Assembly (NCBI GenBank): GCA_022823945.1
Contig: JAJEBK010000006.1
Coordinates: forward strand, 1 to 59,743
Reading direction: 5' to 3'
DNA from: Anaerolineae bacterium
Lineage (GTDB): Bacteria > Chloroflexota > Anaerolineae > Aggregatilineales > Phototrophicaceae
DNA length: 59,743 bases
The notes under the pieces are model-generated. The model ran no database searches, had not been told where the DNA came from, and saw only the letters and a program-made list of their open reading frames with translations. This document shows, piece after piece, positions 25,383-33,990 of this stretch (positions are counted from its first letter, which is position 1; each line of letters starts with the position of its first letter). Position numbers and translations under genes: made by a program.

Positions 25383-26237
25383 ATGGACCTGGTGGCTTTC
25401 CTCGCCGAGCCTTTGCAATACAACTTCATCCAGCGGGGCATGCTGGCGTTGATCTTGGTCGGCGGCGTCAGCGCGATCGTCGGCTGCTTTGTGATGGTGC
25501 GGGGCATGGCATTTTTTGGCGATGCGCTTGCGCATTCGATATTGCCCGGCGTCGCCCTTTCCTACACAGCCAGCGGCGGCAGCATCGGCAGCAGTCTCTT
25601 CTTGGGCGGCTTGGGCGCGGGCATCTTCTCGGCGCTGGTGATCGCCTGGCTGACGCGCAATCAAGAGCTGAAAGAAGACAGCGCCATCGCCATCGTCTTC
25701 GTCACCATGTTTGCGCTGGGCATCGCCATCATCAGCACGCAATCCAGCTATTCCATCGACCTGGCGCACATTCTCTTCGGCAGCATCAACGGCATCAGCC
25801 ACCAGGACCTGCTGATTATGGCTGCCATGAGCGCCGTCGTGCTGGTCACCATCGGCTTGTTCTACAAAGAGTTCCTCATCATCAGCTTCGATATGAGCCT
25901 GGCGCATAGTTTGAAGCTGCCGGCCGAAGCGCTGCGCCTGCTGCTGCTGATATTGATGGCTGTTACCATCGTCGTCAGCTTGCAGGCGGTGGGCGTCGCG
26001 CTGATGCTGGCGCTCTTGATCACGCCGGTGGCCACAGCGCGGCTGCTGGTCAACCGCTTGCATCACATGCTGGGCATCGCCAGCCTGCTGGGCATCGTCA
26101 GTGGCATCGCCGGCTTTTATGCGTCATACTATCTGGATATTCCATCCGGCGCTTGCATCGTGCTGATGCTCAGCGCGCTCTTTGGATTGGTCTTTGCGGT
26201 AAAGTCGGCTGTGAATCGACTGGCAGTCCGAAGCTGA
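25383..26237 (+). CDS. znuB: Zinc/manganese ABC transporter permease
   Basis: About 284-aa ABC-3 family permease with around 8-9 membrane helices. Family stretches are LQYNFIQRGMLALILVGGVSAIVGCFVMVRGMAFFGDALAHSILPGVALSY, LFGSINGIS and VALMLALLITPVATARLLVNRL. ATG 25383 is preferred; TTG 25377, overlapping the ATPase stop, is an alternative. It completes znuA-znuC-znuB under the Zur-like site. Confidence 0.95.
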   Translation: MDLVAFLAEPLQYNFIQRGMLALILVGGVSAIVGCFVMVRGMAFFGDALAHSILPGVALSYTASGGSIGSSLFLGGLGAGIFSALVIAWLTRNQELKEDSAIAIVFVTMFALGIAIISTQSSYSIDLAHILFGSINGISHQDLLIMAAMSAVVLVTIGLFYKEFLIISFDMSLAHSLKLPAEALRLLLLILMAVTIVVSLQAVGVALMLALLITPVATARLLVNRLHHMLGIASLLGIVSGIAGFYASYYLDIPSGACIVLMLSALFGLVFAVKSAVNRLAVRS

Positions 26238-26290
26238 ACAGGCTGCCACCGAAAGCGTCCGCATCGTTGACATGGCGGTAAAAAAATCGC

Positions 26291-26728
26291 ATGCGCTATA
26301 CAGAAGAAATCATCATCAATCTGCCGCGCGAGCGGGTCATTGAGCTCTTCGACAGCTTCGAGAATCTCAAGCAGTGGCACGAAGGCTTGACCGAAATCGA
26401 GCACCTCAGCGGCGAACCGGGCCAGCCAGGCGCGCGCACCCGCCTGCTCTACGATATGGGCAAGCGCAAGCTGGAGATGATCGAAACCATCATCACCCGC
26501 GACATGCCAGACGAGTTCAGCGGCACTTACGATGCCAGCGGCGTGCACAACATCATCAAAAACACTTTCCACGACGATGGCGGATCGACGCGGTGGCATA
26601 TGGACTGCGAGTTTCAGTTCAGCGGCTTCATGCGCATCATGGCTTTCTTCATGGGGCAAGGGCGTTTCCGCGCCCAGACGCGCAAAGGCATGGAAAGCTT
26701 CAAGCGCTTCGCCGAGGGTGCCAGCTAG
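26291..26728 (+). CDS. SRPBCC-fold protein (polyketide cyclase/START-like)
   Basis: 145 aa with the SRPBCC layout: an opening beta strand (MRYTEEIIINLPRERVIELFDSFENLKQWHEGL), a central sheet (RKLEMIETIITRDMPDEFSGTYDASGVHN) and a long C-terminal helix (GRFRAQTRKGMESFKRFAEGA). These proteins bind hydrophobic ligands in a deep cavity. There is no signal peptide. It lies 53 bp after znuB and its stop abuts the rsfS stop. The ligand cannot be inferred. Confidence 0.75.
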   Translation: MRYTEEIIINLPRERVIELFDSFENLKQWHEGLTEIEHLSGEPGQPGARTRLLYDMGKRKLEMIETIITRDMPDEFSGTYDASGVHNIIKNTFHDDGGSTRWHMDCEFQFSGFMRIMAFFMGQGRFRAQTRKGMESFKRFAEGAS

Positions 26729-27118
26729 TTACTGGATGCGCAGCATGACCCGCCCCGCCGCGTCCCAGAGCTCTTCCAGCGCATAATACTTGCGTTTTTC
26801 GGGCGCGAAGAAGTGCGCCACCACATCGCCATAATCCATCACGACCCAGCCGCTATCCGCCTTGCCTTCGTTGGCAAAGGGCAGTTTGCCATCATGCTTG
26901 TCTTTGACATCCAGGCGCACCGTTTCGATCAGCGCGCGCAGATGCCGTTCATTGTCGCCGCTGCAGATGATGAAAAAGTCGGCGATGAGTTGGTCGGGGC
27001 GCAGGTCGAGCAGCAGAATGTCTTCTGCCTTGCGGTCTTCGATGATGTCGACAATATCATGCGCCAGCTTCAATGAGTCCAAAGGCGCTGCCTCCTCGTA
27101 GCATGCTGCACAATTCAC
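26729..27118 (-). CDS. rsfS: Ribosomal silencing factor RsfS
   Basis: 129 aa, Iojap/RsfS family. It binds ribosomal protein uL14 on the large subunit and blocks joining of the small subunit during starvation. Family wording: DIIEDRKAEDILLLDLRPDQLIADFFIICSGDNERHLRAL and the conserved SGWVVMDYGDVVAHFFAPEKRKYYALEELW. Length is normal. It is usually next to nadD, which is not here; galK lies immediately upstream on the same strand. Confidence 0.95.
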   Translation of the reverse strand: MNCAACYEEAAPLDSLKLAHDIVDIIEDRKAEDILLLDLRPDQLIADFFIICSGDNERHLRALIETVRLDVKDKHDGKLPFANEGKADSGWVVMDYGDVVAHFFAPEKRKYYALEELWDAAGRVMLRIQ

Positions 27119-27142
27119 CTATCATAGCACAAATCTTCGCCA

Positions 27143-28291
27143 CTATTCGCTTTTTATGGTCGTTGCGCCCGCGCTGGCGCGGGTTACATAGAGAGCCGGC
27201 GTATTGCCCGTCGCCGATTCATAGCCTGCGCCGACTCTGCGGGAAAAGTCCTCCGCGTCATCTCTCCGCACCAGAGCGACCGCGCAGCCACCAAATCCCG
27301 CGCCGGTCATACGCGCGCCATAGCAGCTGGGGTCGGCATTGGCGCAATTGACGATGGCATCCAACGCCGGGCTGGATACTTCAAAGTCGTCGCGCAAACT
27401 TGTGTGGCTGGCGATCATAAGTTTGCCCAATGCTTCAGCATCGCCCGCCAGCATGGCATCCCGCGCTCGCAGGGTGCGTTCGTTTTCGCTGATAACATGC
27501 CGCGCCCGCCAGCGAATCACTGGCTCCAGCTCGTCAGCTCGTTTGGCAAATGTCGCCAGGTCGATATCGCGCAGGGCTGATATGCCGAAGTGCCGCGCAG
27601 CCGATTCGCACTGCGCCCGCCTTTCGTTGTAAGCCGAACCGACCAGTCCGCGCCGCGTGCCCGTATCCAGGATGACGATGGAAGTGGTGGCTGGCAGGGG
27701 CGTGGGAGTGGTTTCCAGGCTGCGGCAGTCGATCAGCAGAGCGCGTCCTGCCACGCCCGCCGCCGAGATCATCTGATCCATGATGCCCGTCTGAATGCCC
27801 AGCCATTCATTTTCCGCCGCGCGTCCGATTTGCGCCATCTGCGCCGCGTCCCAATCGAAGTCGCTCACGCAATAGAAGGCTCGCGCCGCCGCCAATTCCA
27901 GCGCAGCCGAAGATGACAAGCCACTGCCGATAGGCACATCGCCAGCCAACACGCCTTCCCAGCCCGCCAGTGGATAGCCGCCTCGCTGCAATGCCCAAGC
28001 CACGCCGATGATGTAGTCGATCCAGCGAGTCGCGTCCGGGCGGGGCAGGTCATCTAGGTCAAAAGACTGGTCATCCGCCATGTCCAGGGAAATGACGCGA
28101 ACGCAGTTGTCGGCGCGGGGGCGCAGGGCGAGCCAGGCGGCGCGGTCTATGGCCAGCGGAAAGACGAAGCCATCGTTGTAGTCGGTGTGCTCGCCGATGA
28201 GATTGACGCGGCCCGGCGCGCGCACGATTGCGGCTGGCGAAGTGGCGAATTCGGCCTGGAAGCGCTGCGTGGCGCGGTCGAGTGTGTGCAT
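27143..28291 (-). CDS. galK: Galactokinase
   Basis: 382-aa GHMP kinase that phosphorylates alpha-D-galactose to galactose-1-phosphate in the Leloir pathway. The galactokinase signature GRVNLIGEHTDYNDGFVFP lies near residues 27-45, the ATP-binding GSGLSSSAALELAAA follows, the catalytic Asp is in GIMDQMISAAG and the third GHMP motif is ARMTGAGFGGCAVALV. galT and galE are not in the window. A family B repeat lies about 20 bp upstream of the start. Confidence 0.95.
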   Translation of the reverse strand: MHTLDRATQRFQAEFATSPAAIVRAPGRVNLIGEHTDYNDGFVFPLAIDRAAWLALRPRADNCVRVISLDMADDQSFDLDDLPRPDATRWIDYIIGVAWALQRGGYPLAGWEGVLAGDVPIGSGLSSSAALELAAARAFYCVSDFDWDAAQMAQIGRAAENEWLGIQTGIMDQMISAAGVAGRALLIDCRSLETTPTPLPATTSIVILDTGTRRGLVGSAYNERRAQCESAARHFGISALRDIDLATFAKRADELEPVIRWRARHVISENERTLRARDAMLAGDAEALGKLMIASHTSLRDDFEVSSPALDAIVNCANADPSCYGARMTGAGFGGCAVALVRRDDAEDFSRRVGAGYESATGNTPALYVTRASAGATTIKSE

Positions 28292-28312
28292 GGCGGGTAT
28301 TGTAGCGTAATT

Positions 28313-28345
28313 TGACCCTGTCGGGTCGGGGGACCGAGCGGGGTC
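28313..28345. repeat. Family B repeat in the galK/dehydrogenase divergent region
   Basis: GACCCTGTCGGGTCGGGGGA followed by CCGAGCGGGGTC, a compact inverted repeat in the 185-bp divergent spacer. No further structure was recognised there apart from AGGAG before the dehydrogenase. Confidence 0.6.
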
Positions 28346-28476
28346 GAATCATTTGCACATCTCTGCGAAGCGCGGCACAATAGGGTTGATCAGTCGCAGG
28401 TCGTGTCCCACGGCGTTAGGGCTTTCCTATCGAAAAGTGCCTGGCTGGCTGCCAAACCAGATAGGAGACGCTTCTC

Positions 28477-31251
28477 ATGATTCACTTTCATTTGAACGGA
28501 CGCGCGATAGACTACGCTGGCGACCCGGAACTCCCGCTGTTGAACTGGCTGCGCGATGAGATGGGCATCATCTCGCCCAAAGATGGCTGCGCGCCGCAGG
28601 CTGCCTGTGGCTGCTGCGTTGTTCAGGTCGATGACAAGGCGCTGCTGGCTTGCGTCACCAAAATGGACAAGCTGGCTGGCAAGTCCATCACCACCACCGA
28701 AGGGCTGGGCGAATATCGGCAGAATGTCTTTGCCAATGCCTTCGTGCGCGAGGGCGGCGTGCAATGCGGCTTCTGCATTCCTGGCATCGTCATGCAAGCC
28801 AACAACCTCATCAATCGCAATCCCGAACCCAGCCGCGCCGATATCGAAAAGTCGCTGACGCCGCACCTGTGCCGCTGCACCGGCTACAAGAAGATCGTTG
28901 ATGCCATCCAATGCGCCGCCGAAGCCATCCGCAACGAAGAAGAAGTCGACCTGCCCGAAGTCGATGGCAGCATCGGCACGCGCCTGCCCAAATATCACGC
29001 GCAAGACCTGGTGCTGGGCCAGCATCGTTATGTCGACGACATCCGCATGGACGGGCTGGTGGTCGGCGCATTGAAGTTCAGCGATCATCCGCGCGCTGTC
29101 GTGCGGGCAATAGATACCAGCGCGGCTTTGGCGCATCCGGGCGTGTTGCGCGTCATCACGGCGGACGAGATTCCCGGCGACCGGCACATCGGCTTGATCC
29201 GCCAGGATTGGCCCCTGATGATTGGCGTGGGCGAGACAACCCGCTATGTCGGCGATGTGCTGGCCTGCGTGGTCGCCGAAACAGATGCATGCGCCCGCGA
29301 AGCTGTCGCACTCATAGATGTTGATTACGAAGTGCTGGAACCAGTGACCGACATGCACGCGGCCATGCTGGAAGACAGCCCGTCTCTTCACGAAGGCGGC
29401 AACATCCTCTCGCAATCCATCACCAACCGCGGCAATCTGGAAATAGCGATGGAAGAAGCGGCTTACATCAGCCACGGCATCTATGAGACCCAGATGATTG
29501 AGCACGGCTTTATGGAGCCAGAAGCCTGCATCGCGTATCCTCGCCCCCACCCTAAATCCCTCCCCCAAAATGAGGGAGGGACTTCTGCCTACTCGAGCTC
29601 CCCTACCCTCCCGGTGGGGGAAGGGGCTGGGGGATGGGGGGCCGGCATTGAAGTCCTCTCGCAGGGGCAAGGCGTGTTTGAAGACCGCGTGCAGATCGCC
29701 AAGCTGCTGGGCTTGCCGCAAGAAGCGATCAATGTCGTGCTGGTGCCCAATGGCGGCGCATTTGGCGGCAAAGAAGACCTGAGCGTGCAAGGGCATGCGG
29801 CGCTGGCAGCCTATTTGATGGGTGTGCCGGTCAAAGTGCGGCTCACGCGCGACGAATCCATCCTGATGCACCCCAAACGTCATCCCATCTGGATGGAATA
29901 CACCATCGGCTGTGATGACGCGGGCATGCTGACCTTCTGCAAAGGCCGTTTCGTCGGCGATACCGGCGCTTATGCCTCGGTGGGCATGAAAGTGCTGGAG
30001 CGCTCGGCCGGGCATGCCACAGGCGCATACAACTTCCCCACCACTGATATCGTCAGCACGGCTGTCTACACCAACAACCTGCCCTGCGGCGCGATGCGCG
30101 GTTTTGGCGTGAACCAGACGGCATTCGCGTTGGAAAGCTGCATCGACGACCTGTGCGAACAAGGCGGCTTCGATCGCTGGCAATTCCGCTATCAGAACGC
30201 GTTGGATGACGGCGATATGACTGCGACCGGACAGGTCATCGAGGCGGGCGCTGGCGCAAAAGCCACGCTGGAAGCCGTCAAGGACGAATTCCAAAGCGCC
30301 AAATTTGCCGGCATCGCCTGTGGCATCAAGAATACCGGCATCGGCAATGGCATGCCCGACTCGTCAAAGGTTACTATTTCTGTCGTGGCAGACCCCCACC
30401 CTAAATCCCTCCCCCATAAAGAGGGAGGGACTTCAAAGCAAAATGACACCCCTTCCCTCCAGGTGGGGGAAGGGGCCGGGGGATGGGGGGAATCCGTCAA
30501 GGTCATCATCGATCACGGCTGGACGGAGATGGGGCAGGGCGTGCATACCATGGCGGTGCAAGCGCTGATTACCGAAACAGGCATTGACCCGTCCATGATC
30601 GAGGTGCGCGTCGCCACTGAGTCGGAGATGGTCACGGGTATGACGACCGCCTCGCGCGGGACATCGCTGGTCGGCAACGCCATCATTGACGCCTGCAAGC
30701 GCTTCAAAGCCGACCTGGAATATCACAAGCTGGAGCAGTTGGTCGGGCGGCAGTACGAGGGCGAATTCACCGTCGACTGGACGACCAAACCCGGTGCCAT
30801 GGTCGAGAAAGTCTACACGCATTACAGCTACAGCTATGCCACGCAGTTGGTCATCCTGGACGATGATGGGCAGGTGGAGAAGATCGTCGCCGCGCATGAT
30901 GCCGGGCGCATTTTCAATCCCACGCTCTTTGAGGGGCAGCTGGAAGGCTCGATTCACATGGGTTTGGGCTATGCCATCAGCGAAGACTTGCCGCTGGAAG
31001 GCGGCGTGCCCAAGAGCACCATGCTGCGCAAATGCGGCATCCTGCGCGCCAAAGACATGCCCGAGATGGAAATTATCGGCGTCGAAGTGCCCGATCCATA
31101 CGGACCCTATGGCGCGAAAGGCGTGGGAGAGATCGGTCTGGTGCCGACAGCCGGCGCAGTGGCAAACGCGCTCTATCAATTTGATGGCAACCGCCGCCAT
31201 AAACTGCCGATGAAGCTGCCCAGGAAACGTCCCATTCGCCGCCGCCGCTAG
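28477..31251 (+). CDS. Fused 2Fe-2S/molybdopterin dehydrogenase (xanthine dehydrogenase-like) with two in-frame repeat insertions
   Basis: 924 aa. The N-terminal 2Fe-2S ferredoxin domain has Cys38, Cys44, Cys47 and Cys59. The second 2Fe-2S domain has CGFC near 96-99 and CRC near 131-133. The molybdopterin domain shows GGAFGGKEDL, RGFGVNQTAFALE, HGWTEMGQGVHT and the active-site Glu885 in GAKGVGEIG. This two-part fusion without an FAD domain is that of selenium-dependent xanthine dehydrogenase-like enzymes (about 850 aa); the substrate is uncertain. The extra length comes from residues about 356-388 and 639-671, translated family A repeats (HPKSLPQNEGG...GEGAGGWG and HPKSLPHKEGG...GEGAGGWG). 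Both keep the frame open. ATG 28477 has AGGAG 9 nt upstream. Confidence 0.88.
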   Translation: MIHFHLNGRAIDYAGDPELPLLNWLRDEMGIISPKDGCAPQAACGCCVVQVDDKALLACVTKMDKLAGKSITTTEGLGEYRQNVFANAFVREGGVQCGFCIPGIVMQANNLINRNPEPSRADIEKSLTPHLCRCTGYKKIVDAIQCAAEAIRNEEEVDLPEVDGSIGTRLPKYHAQDLVLGQHRYVDDIRMDGLVVGALKFSDHPRAVVRAIDTSAALAHPGVLRVITADEIPGDRHIGLIRQDWPLMIGVGETTRYVGDVLACVVAETDACAREAVALIDVDYEVLEPVTDMHAAMLEDSPSLHEGGNILSQSITNRGNLEIAMEEAAYISHGIYETQMIEHGFMEPEACIAYPRPHPKSLPQNEGGTSAYSSSPTLPVGEGAGGWGAGIEVLSQGQGVFEDRVQIAKLLGLPQEAINVVLVPNGGAFGGKEDLSVQGHAALAAYLMGVPVKVRLTRDESILMHPKRHPIWMEYTIGCDDAGMLTFCKGRFVGDTGAYASVGMKVLERSAGHATGAYNFPTTDIVSTAVYTNNLPCGAMRGFGVNQTAFALESCIDDLCEQGGFDRWQFRYQNALDDGDMTATGQVIEAGAGAKATLEAVKDEFQSAKFAGIACGIKNTGIGNGMPDSSKVTISVVADPHPKSLPHKEGGTSKQNDTPSLQVGEGAGGWGESVKVIIDHGWTEMGQGVHTMAVQALITETGIDPSMIEVRVATESEMVTGMTTASRGTSLVGNAIIDACKRFKADLEYHKLEQLVGRQYEGEFTVDWTTKPGAMVEKVYTHYSYSYATQLVILDDDGQVEKIVAAHDAGRIFNPTLFEGQLEGSIHMGLGYAISEDLPLEGGVPKSTMLRKCGILRAKDMPEMEIIGVEVPDPYGPYGAKGVGEIGLVPTAGAVANALYQFDGNRRHKLPMKLPRKRPIRRRR
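29543..29641 (+). repeat. Family A repeat, in frame inside the molybdo-dehydrogenase (copy 1)
   Basis: 99 bp (33 codons) running from GCCCCCACCCTAAATCCC to GGGGGATGGGGGG. It contains the hairpin CCCTCCCCCAAAATGAGGGAGGG and a second CCCTACCCTCCCGGTGGGGG arm. It lies between a strand ending EACIAY and the strand IEVLSQGQGVFEDR, where homologous enzymes have only a short turn. Confidence 0.9.
30391..30490 (+). repeat. Family A repeat, in frame inside the molybdo-dehydrogenase (copy 2)
   Basis: About 99-100 bp, same orientation and frame as copy 1. ACCCTAAATCCCTCCCCC is shared, GAGGGAGGGACTT is shared and GGGGGATGGGGGG ends it. It sits between strand VTISVV and strand VKVIIDHGWTEMGQG, again at a beta turn. 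The middle portion differs from copy 1, so it is not a very recent duplication of one insertion. Confidence 0.9.
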
Positions 31252-31286
31252 AATCTGTAGCGGTGTCTCGCTGGGACGCTAACACA

Positions 31287-31312
31287 AGGCTCAACTACTG
31301 AGGACACCGAGG
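31287..31312. repeat. Degenerate family D fragment
   Basis: AGGCTCAACTACTGAGGACA followed by CCGAGG is a weak match to family D in the 229-bp gap after the dehydrogenase. The remainder of that gap (to 31480) holds a GAGGGGGCGCATTGTCGCCCTC hairpin near 31330 and nothing else I recognise. Confidence 0.35.
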
Positions 31313-31480
31313 CTATACAGAGAACATCGAGGGGGCGCATTGTCGCCCTCTGAATAGCGGCCGCACGCTTAAGCCTGCCGACGAGCATCAAGAGCAAGGA
31401 TAGACGGCTGCCGAATCGTTCCCCAGTAATTGGGAGGAAAAAGCACGGCAAAAGAAAAGATAGAATGTTGTGGGAGAGAG

Positions 31481-32050
31481 CTAGTGGGGAAAAATATCGC
31501 CGACGCGGATGGTGAAACCGGGGAGGACGGCACCGCCAGACAAACTATCGTCTTCCCGCAAAATCGTAGCGCCATCCTCCGTATGCGCCTCGACGGTGCG
31601 CGTCTCGGGATAGACCAGCCATATCAGTCGCGTGCCAGCGTTCTGCAGTTGCATGACTTTCAAGTGAATATCGCCAGCCAGGTTACCGGGTGATATGACT
31701 TCAACGGCGAGGTCGGGTCCTGCATCATACCAGACATCTTCCAGTGTTTCTGGCACGCGCGCTTTGCTGACGAACGCGATGTCTATCCCGCGCACAGTGT
31801 CGCGACCGATGCCGTTGCGAACCAGCACAAAGCCAGTGTCGTTGGAACTTACTTCGCCCAAATCGTTCGCCCTCACATAAGATGCAATCTCAAGTATAAG
31901 GTTCGCTACTACCACCCCGTGTAAGCGCTTTGGTTTCGGCATTTCGACCACAACCCCTTCTACCAGTTCCAAGTTGCAATCCTGATTTTCGGGCGCGTCG
32001 ACGATTTCTTGGAAGTGGTCGGCGGAAATGAATCGTTCCCGGATAGCCAT
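31481..32050 (-). CDS. Uma2 family (DUF820) restriction-endonuclease-fold protein
   Basis: 189 aa. It follows the Uma2/DUF820 pattern: LELVEGVVVEMPKPKRLHGVVVANLI near residues 27-52, GIDIAFVSKARVPE, the PD-(D/E)XK-like core PDLAVEVISPGN followed by LKVMQLQNAGTRLIWLVYPETRTVEAH, and a hydrophobic C-terminal LPGFTIRVGDIFP. Such genes are abundant in Chloroflexota and cyanobacteria; most have no known function, though the fold is that of nucleases. It is convergent with the dehydrogenase and monocistronic. The start at 32050 is the only good ATG. Confidence 0.88.
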   Translation of the reverse strand: MAIRERFISADHFQEIVDAPENQDCNLELVEGVVVEMPKPKRLHGVVVANLILEIASYVRANDLGEVSSNDTGFVLVRNGIGRDTVRGIDIAFVSKARVPETLEDVWYDAGPDLAVEVISPGNLAGDIHLKVMQLQNAGTRLIWLVYPETRTVEAHTEDGATILREDDSLSGGAVLPGFTIRVGDIFPH

Positions 32051-32225
32051 GGTGAATCGCTACCTTTCGCCATAAATACTGAATTCATTGTACCAGTTAT
32101 CTACACGCGCACAAAATACAGGGTGCCCCAGCGAGCCTCCCTTACACCGAGTCGACACGGACCAGGCAACCATTACTATACGGAGATTGAGTGTGTAGAA
32201 AAAGGGGCGACGCATCGCGCCACCC

Positions 32226-32252
32226 TTTCTGTGCCCTCTGTAGTGCCCTTTT
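32226..32252. repeat. Family D fragment at the yceI-like gene end
   Basis: CCTTTCTGTGCCCTCTGTAG then TGCCCTT resembles the CTCTGTG half of family D. It overlaps the stop codon of the neighbouring YceI-like gene (minus strand). Confidence 0.4.
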
Positions 32253-33048
32253 AGCCTGCCCGCGCCACAAAGTCCAGGCGCAGCTCGACTTCGTCAGCGA
32301 CCCAGGACACGCTCGGCACATCCGGGATGGTCAAGCCGAAGTCGGCATAGAGCACGGTGGTGGCCGCGCTGCCGCTGATTTGCTCCGCGCTGTCCAGCGT
32401 CACCTGCGTCGCGAAGGTCACAGACTGTGTAATGCCGCGCACGGTCAAATTGCCGGTGATATCGAAGCCGATCGTCTCGCCCACAGCGATGCTATCGGCG
32501 GAGAAATTGCTCAGTTCGCGCGGCTCGAAGACGATAAATTCGTTTTCGTCCTGGGCAGAGAAGAGGATGCGGCTGCGCACGGCGCGATTGCGCATGTCGT
32601 TGTCGGTCGTCAATGTACGCGCGCTGATGAGAATATCGCCGATGGACGATTGCGAAGGCTGGCCGAGCACAACATGGATCGTGCCGCCGACATCACTGGT
32701 TGCGCCCACTACAGTCGTGCGCACGCCACGCAGGTCTTCATCCAGCGTGAAGCTGGCTTGGCTTTCGGCAGAAACGATGCTGAACGCGATGGGCTGGCGG
32801 GCTCGTTCGGCTTGCATAGCCGCGCCCAATGCAGCCGGGATGATTTCGTTTGCGGCTTGGGCGACCGCCGTGCCGACCGCATCACTGATAACCGCCTCGT
32901 TGGCTTGGCGCGTCGCCAGCGCATCTTCCACCGACATGCTGGGCTCGCCACTGCCGCCCGTAATATAGATATAGCCAAATATGCCGCCACCAGCGCCCAC
33001 CAGCAGCGCAACGATCAACAGCAGCGCGATCCTCAAATGGTTCGACAT
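32251..33048 (-). CDS. Membrane-anchored YceI-family protein
   Basis: 265 aa. An N-terminal signal anchor (ALLLIVALLVGAGGGIFGYIYI, about residues 8-30) is followed by a low-complexity linker and a YceI lipocalin-like beta-barrel. The barrel includes FSIVSAESQASFTLDEDLRG, DILISARTLTTDNDMRNRAVRSRILFSAQDE (the central YceI motif around D-x-R-N) and ITGNLTVRGITQSVTFATQV. YceI domains bind polyisoprenoids or similar lipids. ATG 33048 is chosen (AGAGGAG upstream, signal anchor follows); the longer ORF to 33174 runs through the divergent promoter region. Divergent from the UPF0173 hydrolase. Confidence 0.87.
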   Translation of the reverse strand: MSNHLRIALLLIVALLVGAGGGIFGYIYITGGSGEPSMSVEDALATRQANEAVISDAVGTAVAQAANEIIPAALGAAMQAERARQPIAFSIVSAESQASFTLDEDLRGVRTTVVGATSDVGGTIHVVLGQPSQSSIGDILISARTLTTDNDMRNRAVRSRILFSAQDENEFIVFEPRELSNFSADSIAVGETIGFDITGNLTVRGITQSVTFATQVTLDSAEQISGSAATTVLYADFGLTIPDVPSVSWVADEVELRLDFVARAG

Positions 33049-33222
33049 CAGCGTGCTCCTCTCATGATTGAGTTTCCTGCGCCCATTAAAAAGGCATACG
33101 CGGCAAATGGCAGGTTGGTTGCAGATGCTGCGCGGGCTGACGGCGCGACGCAGATTCGCAATACGCGCGCGCAATTGCTACACTCTACAGATGCAACCGA
33201 CACCAAGCGCAAGGAGACTGAC

Positions 33223-33906
33223 ATGGCGGTAACAATACGCTGGCTGGGTCATTCAGCCTACGCACTGAACATTGATGGGCACAAACTCCTGGTCGACCCT
33301 TTTGTCAGCGGCAACCCCATGGCCAAGGCGGTTGCCAAAGACCTGGACGCAGAAGTCATCTTGTTGACGCACGCGCATGGCGATCATGTCGGCGATTCGG
33401 TGGAAATCGCCAAACGCACTGGCGCGCTGGTCGTCTGCAACTTCGAGATGGGCGACTGGTACACCCAGCACGGCGTCCAGAATGTGTATCAGGGCAATCC
33501 CGGCGGCACCTATCGCAACGACTGGATGAGCGCCAAATGGACGATCGCCTTCCATAGTTCGTCTTTCCCCGATGGCACCTATGGCGGGCAGCCCAATGGC
33601 TTTGTGATTCGCGGCGGCGGCGCTGTCATTTATCATGCCGGCGATACCTGCCTGTTCAGCGATATGCGGCTGATCGGCGACGAAGGGCTGGATGTGGCGC
33701 TGCTGCCCATCGGCGATTGCTTCACCATGGGCATAGACGATTCGATAAAGGCGGTGGAGCTGCTTCGTCCGCGCATCGTTTCGCCCATGCACTACAACAC
33801 CTTCCCGCCCATCGAGCAAGATGTCGGGGCTTGGGCAGAGCGAGTAACTGCCGAAACAGAAGCCGAACCGGTCGTGCTGGAGCCGGATGGGGAGATGACT
33901 TTGTAA
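33223..33906 (+). CDS. UPF0173 metal-dependent hydrolase (metallo-beta-lactamase fold)
   Basis: 227 aa. Metal-binding motif LTHAHGDHVGD (H-x-H-x-D-H) near residue 49, YHAGDTCLFSDM with the bridging Asp, and the C-terminal SPMHYNTFPPIEQD His. WLGHSAYALNIDGHKLLVDPF opens the UPF0173 family. The specific substrate is unknown. ATG 33223 follows AAGGAG by about 6 nt; a longer frame to 32191 crosses the yceI gene and is not real. A mosaic of repeats begins directly after the stop. Confidence 0.9.
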   Translation: MAVTIRWLGHSAYALNIDGHKLLVDPFVSGNPMAKAVAKDLDAEVILLTHAHGDHVGDSVEIAKRTGALVVCNFEMGDWYTQHGVQNVYQGNPGGTYRNDWMSAKWTIAFHSSSFPDGTYGGQPNGFVIRGGGAVIYHAGDTCLFSDMRLIGDEGLDVALLPIGDCFTMGIDDSIKAVELLRPRIVSPMHYNTFPPIEQDVGAWAERVTAETEAEPVVLEPDGEMTL

Positions 33907-33990
33907 TCCCCCCGACAGCCGCGCGTAGGGGCGAGGCGGCGACTCGCCCGCTTCGACTCCCCTCCCTGATGCTTCGGAGAGGGGTCAAAC
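33907..33990. repeat. Mosaic of repeat families B, C and A
   Basis: TCCCCCCGACAG (B end), GCGTAGGGGCGAGGCGGCGA then CTCGCCC (C) and CTCCCCTCCCTGATGCTTCGG followed by AGAGGGG (A, GATGCTTC-loop form) are joined end to end between two convergent genes. The last bases lie within the stop region of the nucleotidyltransferase gene. Confidence 0.65.

Noticed and set aside
28395..28470. Leader of the molybdo-dehydrogenase considered as a molybdenum-cofactor riboswitch
   Set aside because: Only a small GGCTGGCTGCC-type hairpin is visible; the conserved Moco RNA core is not recognisable.
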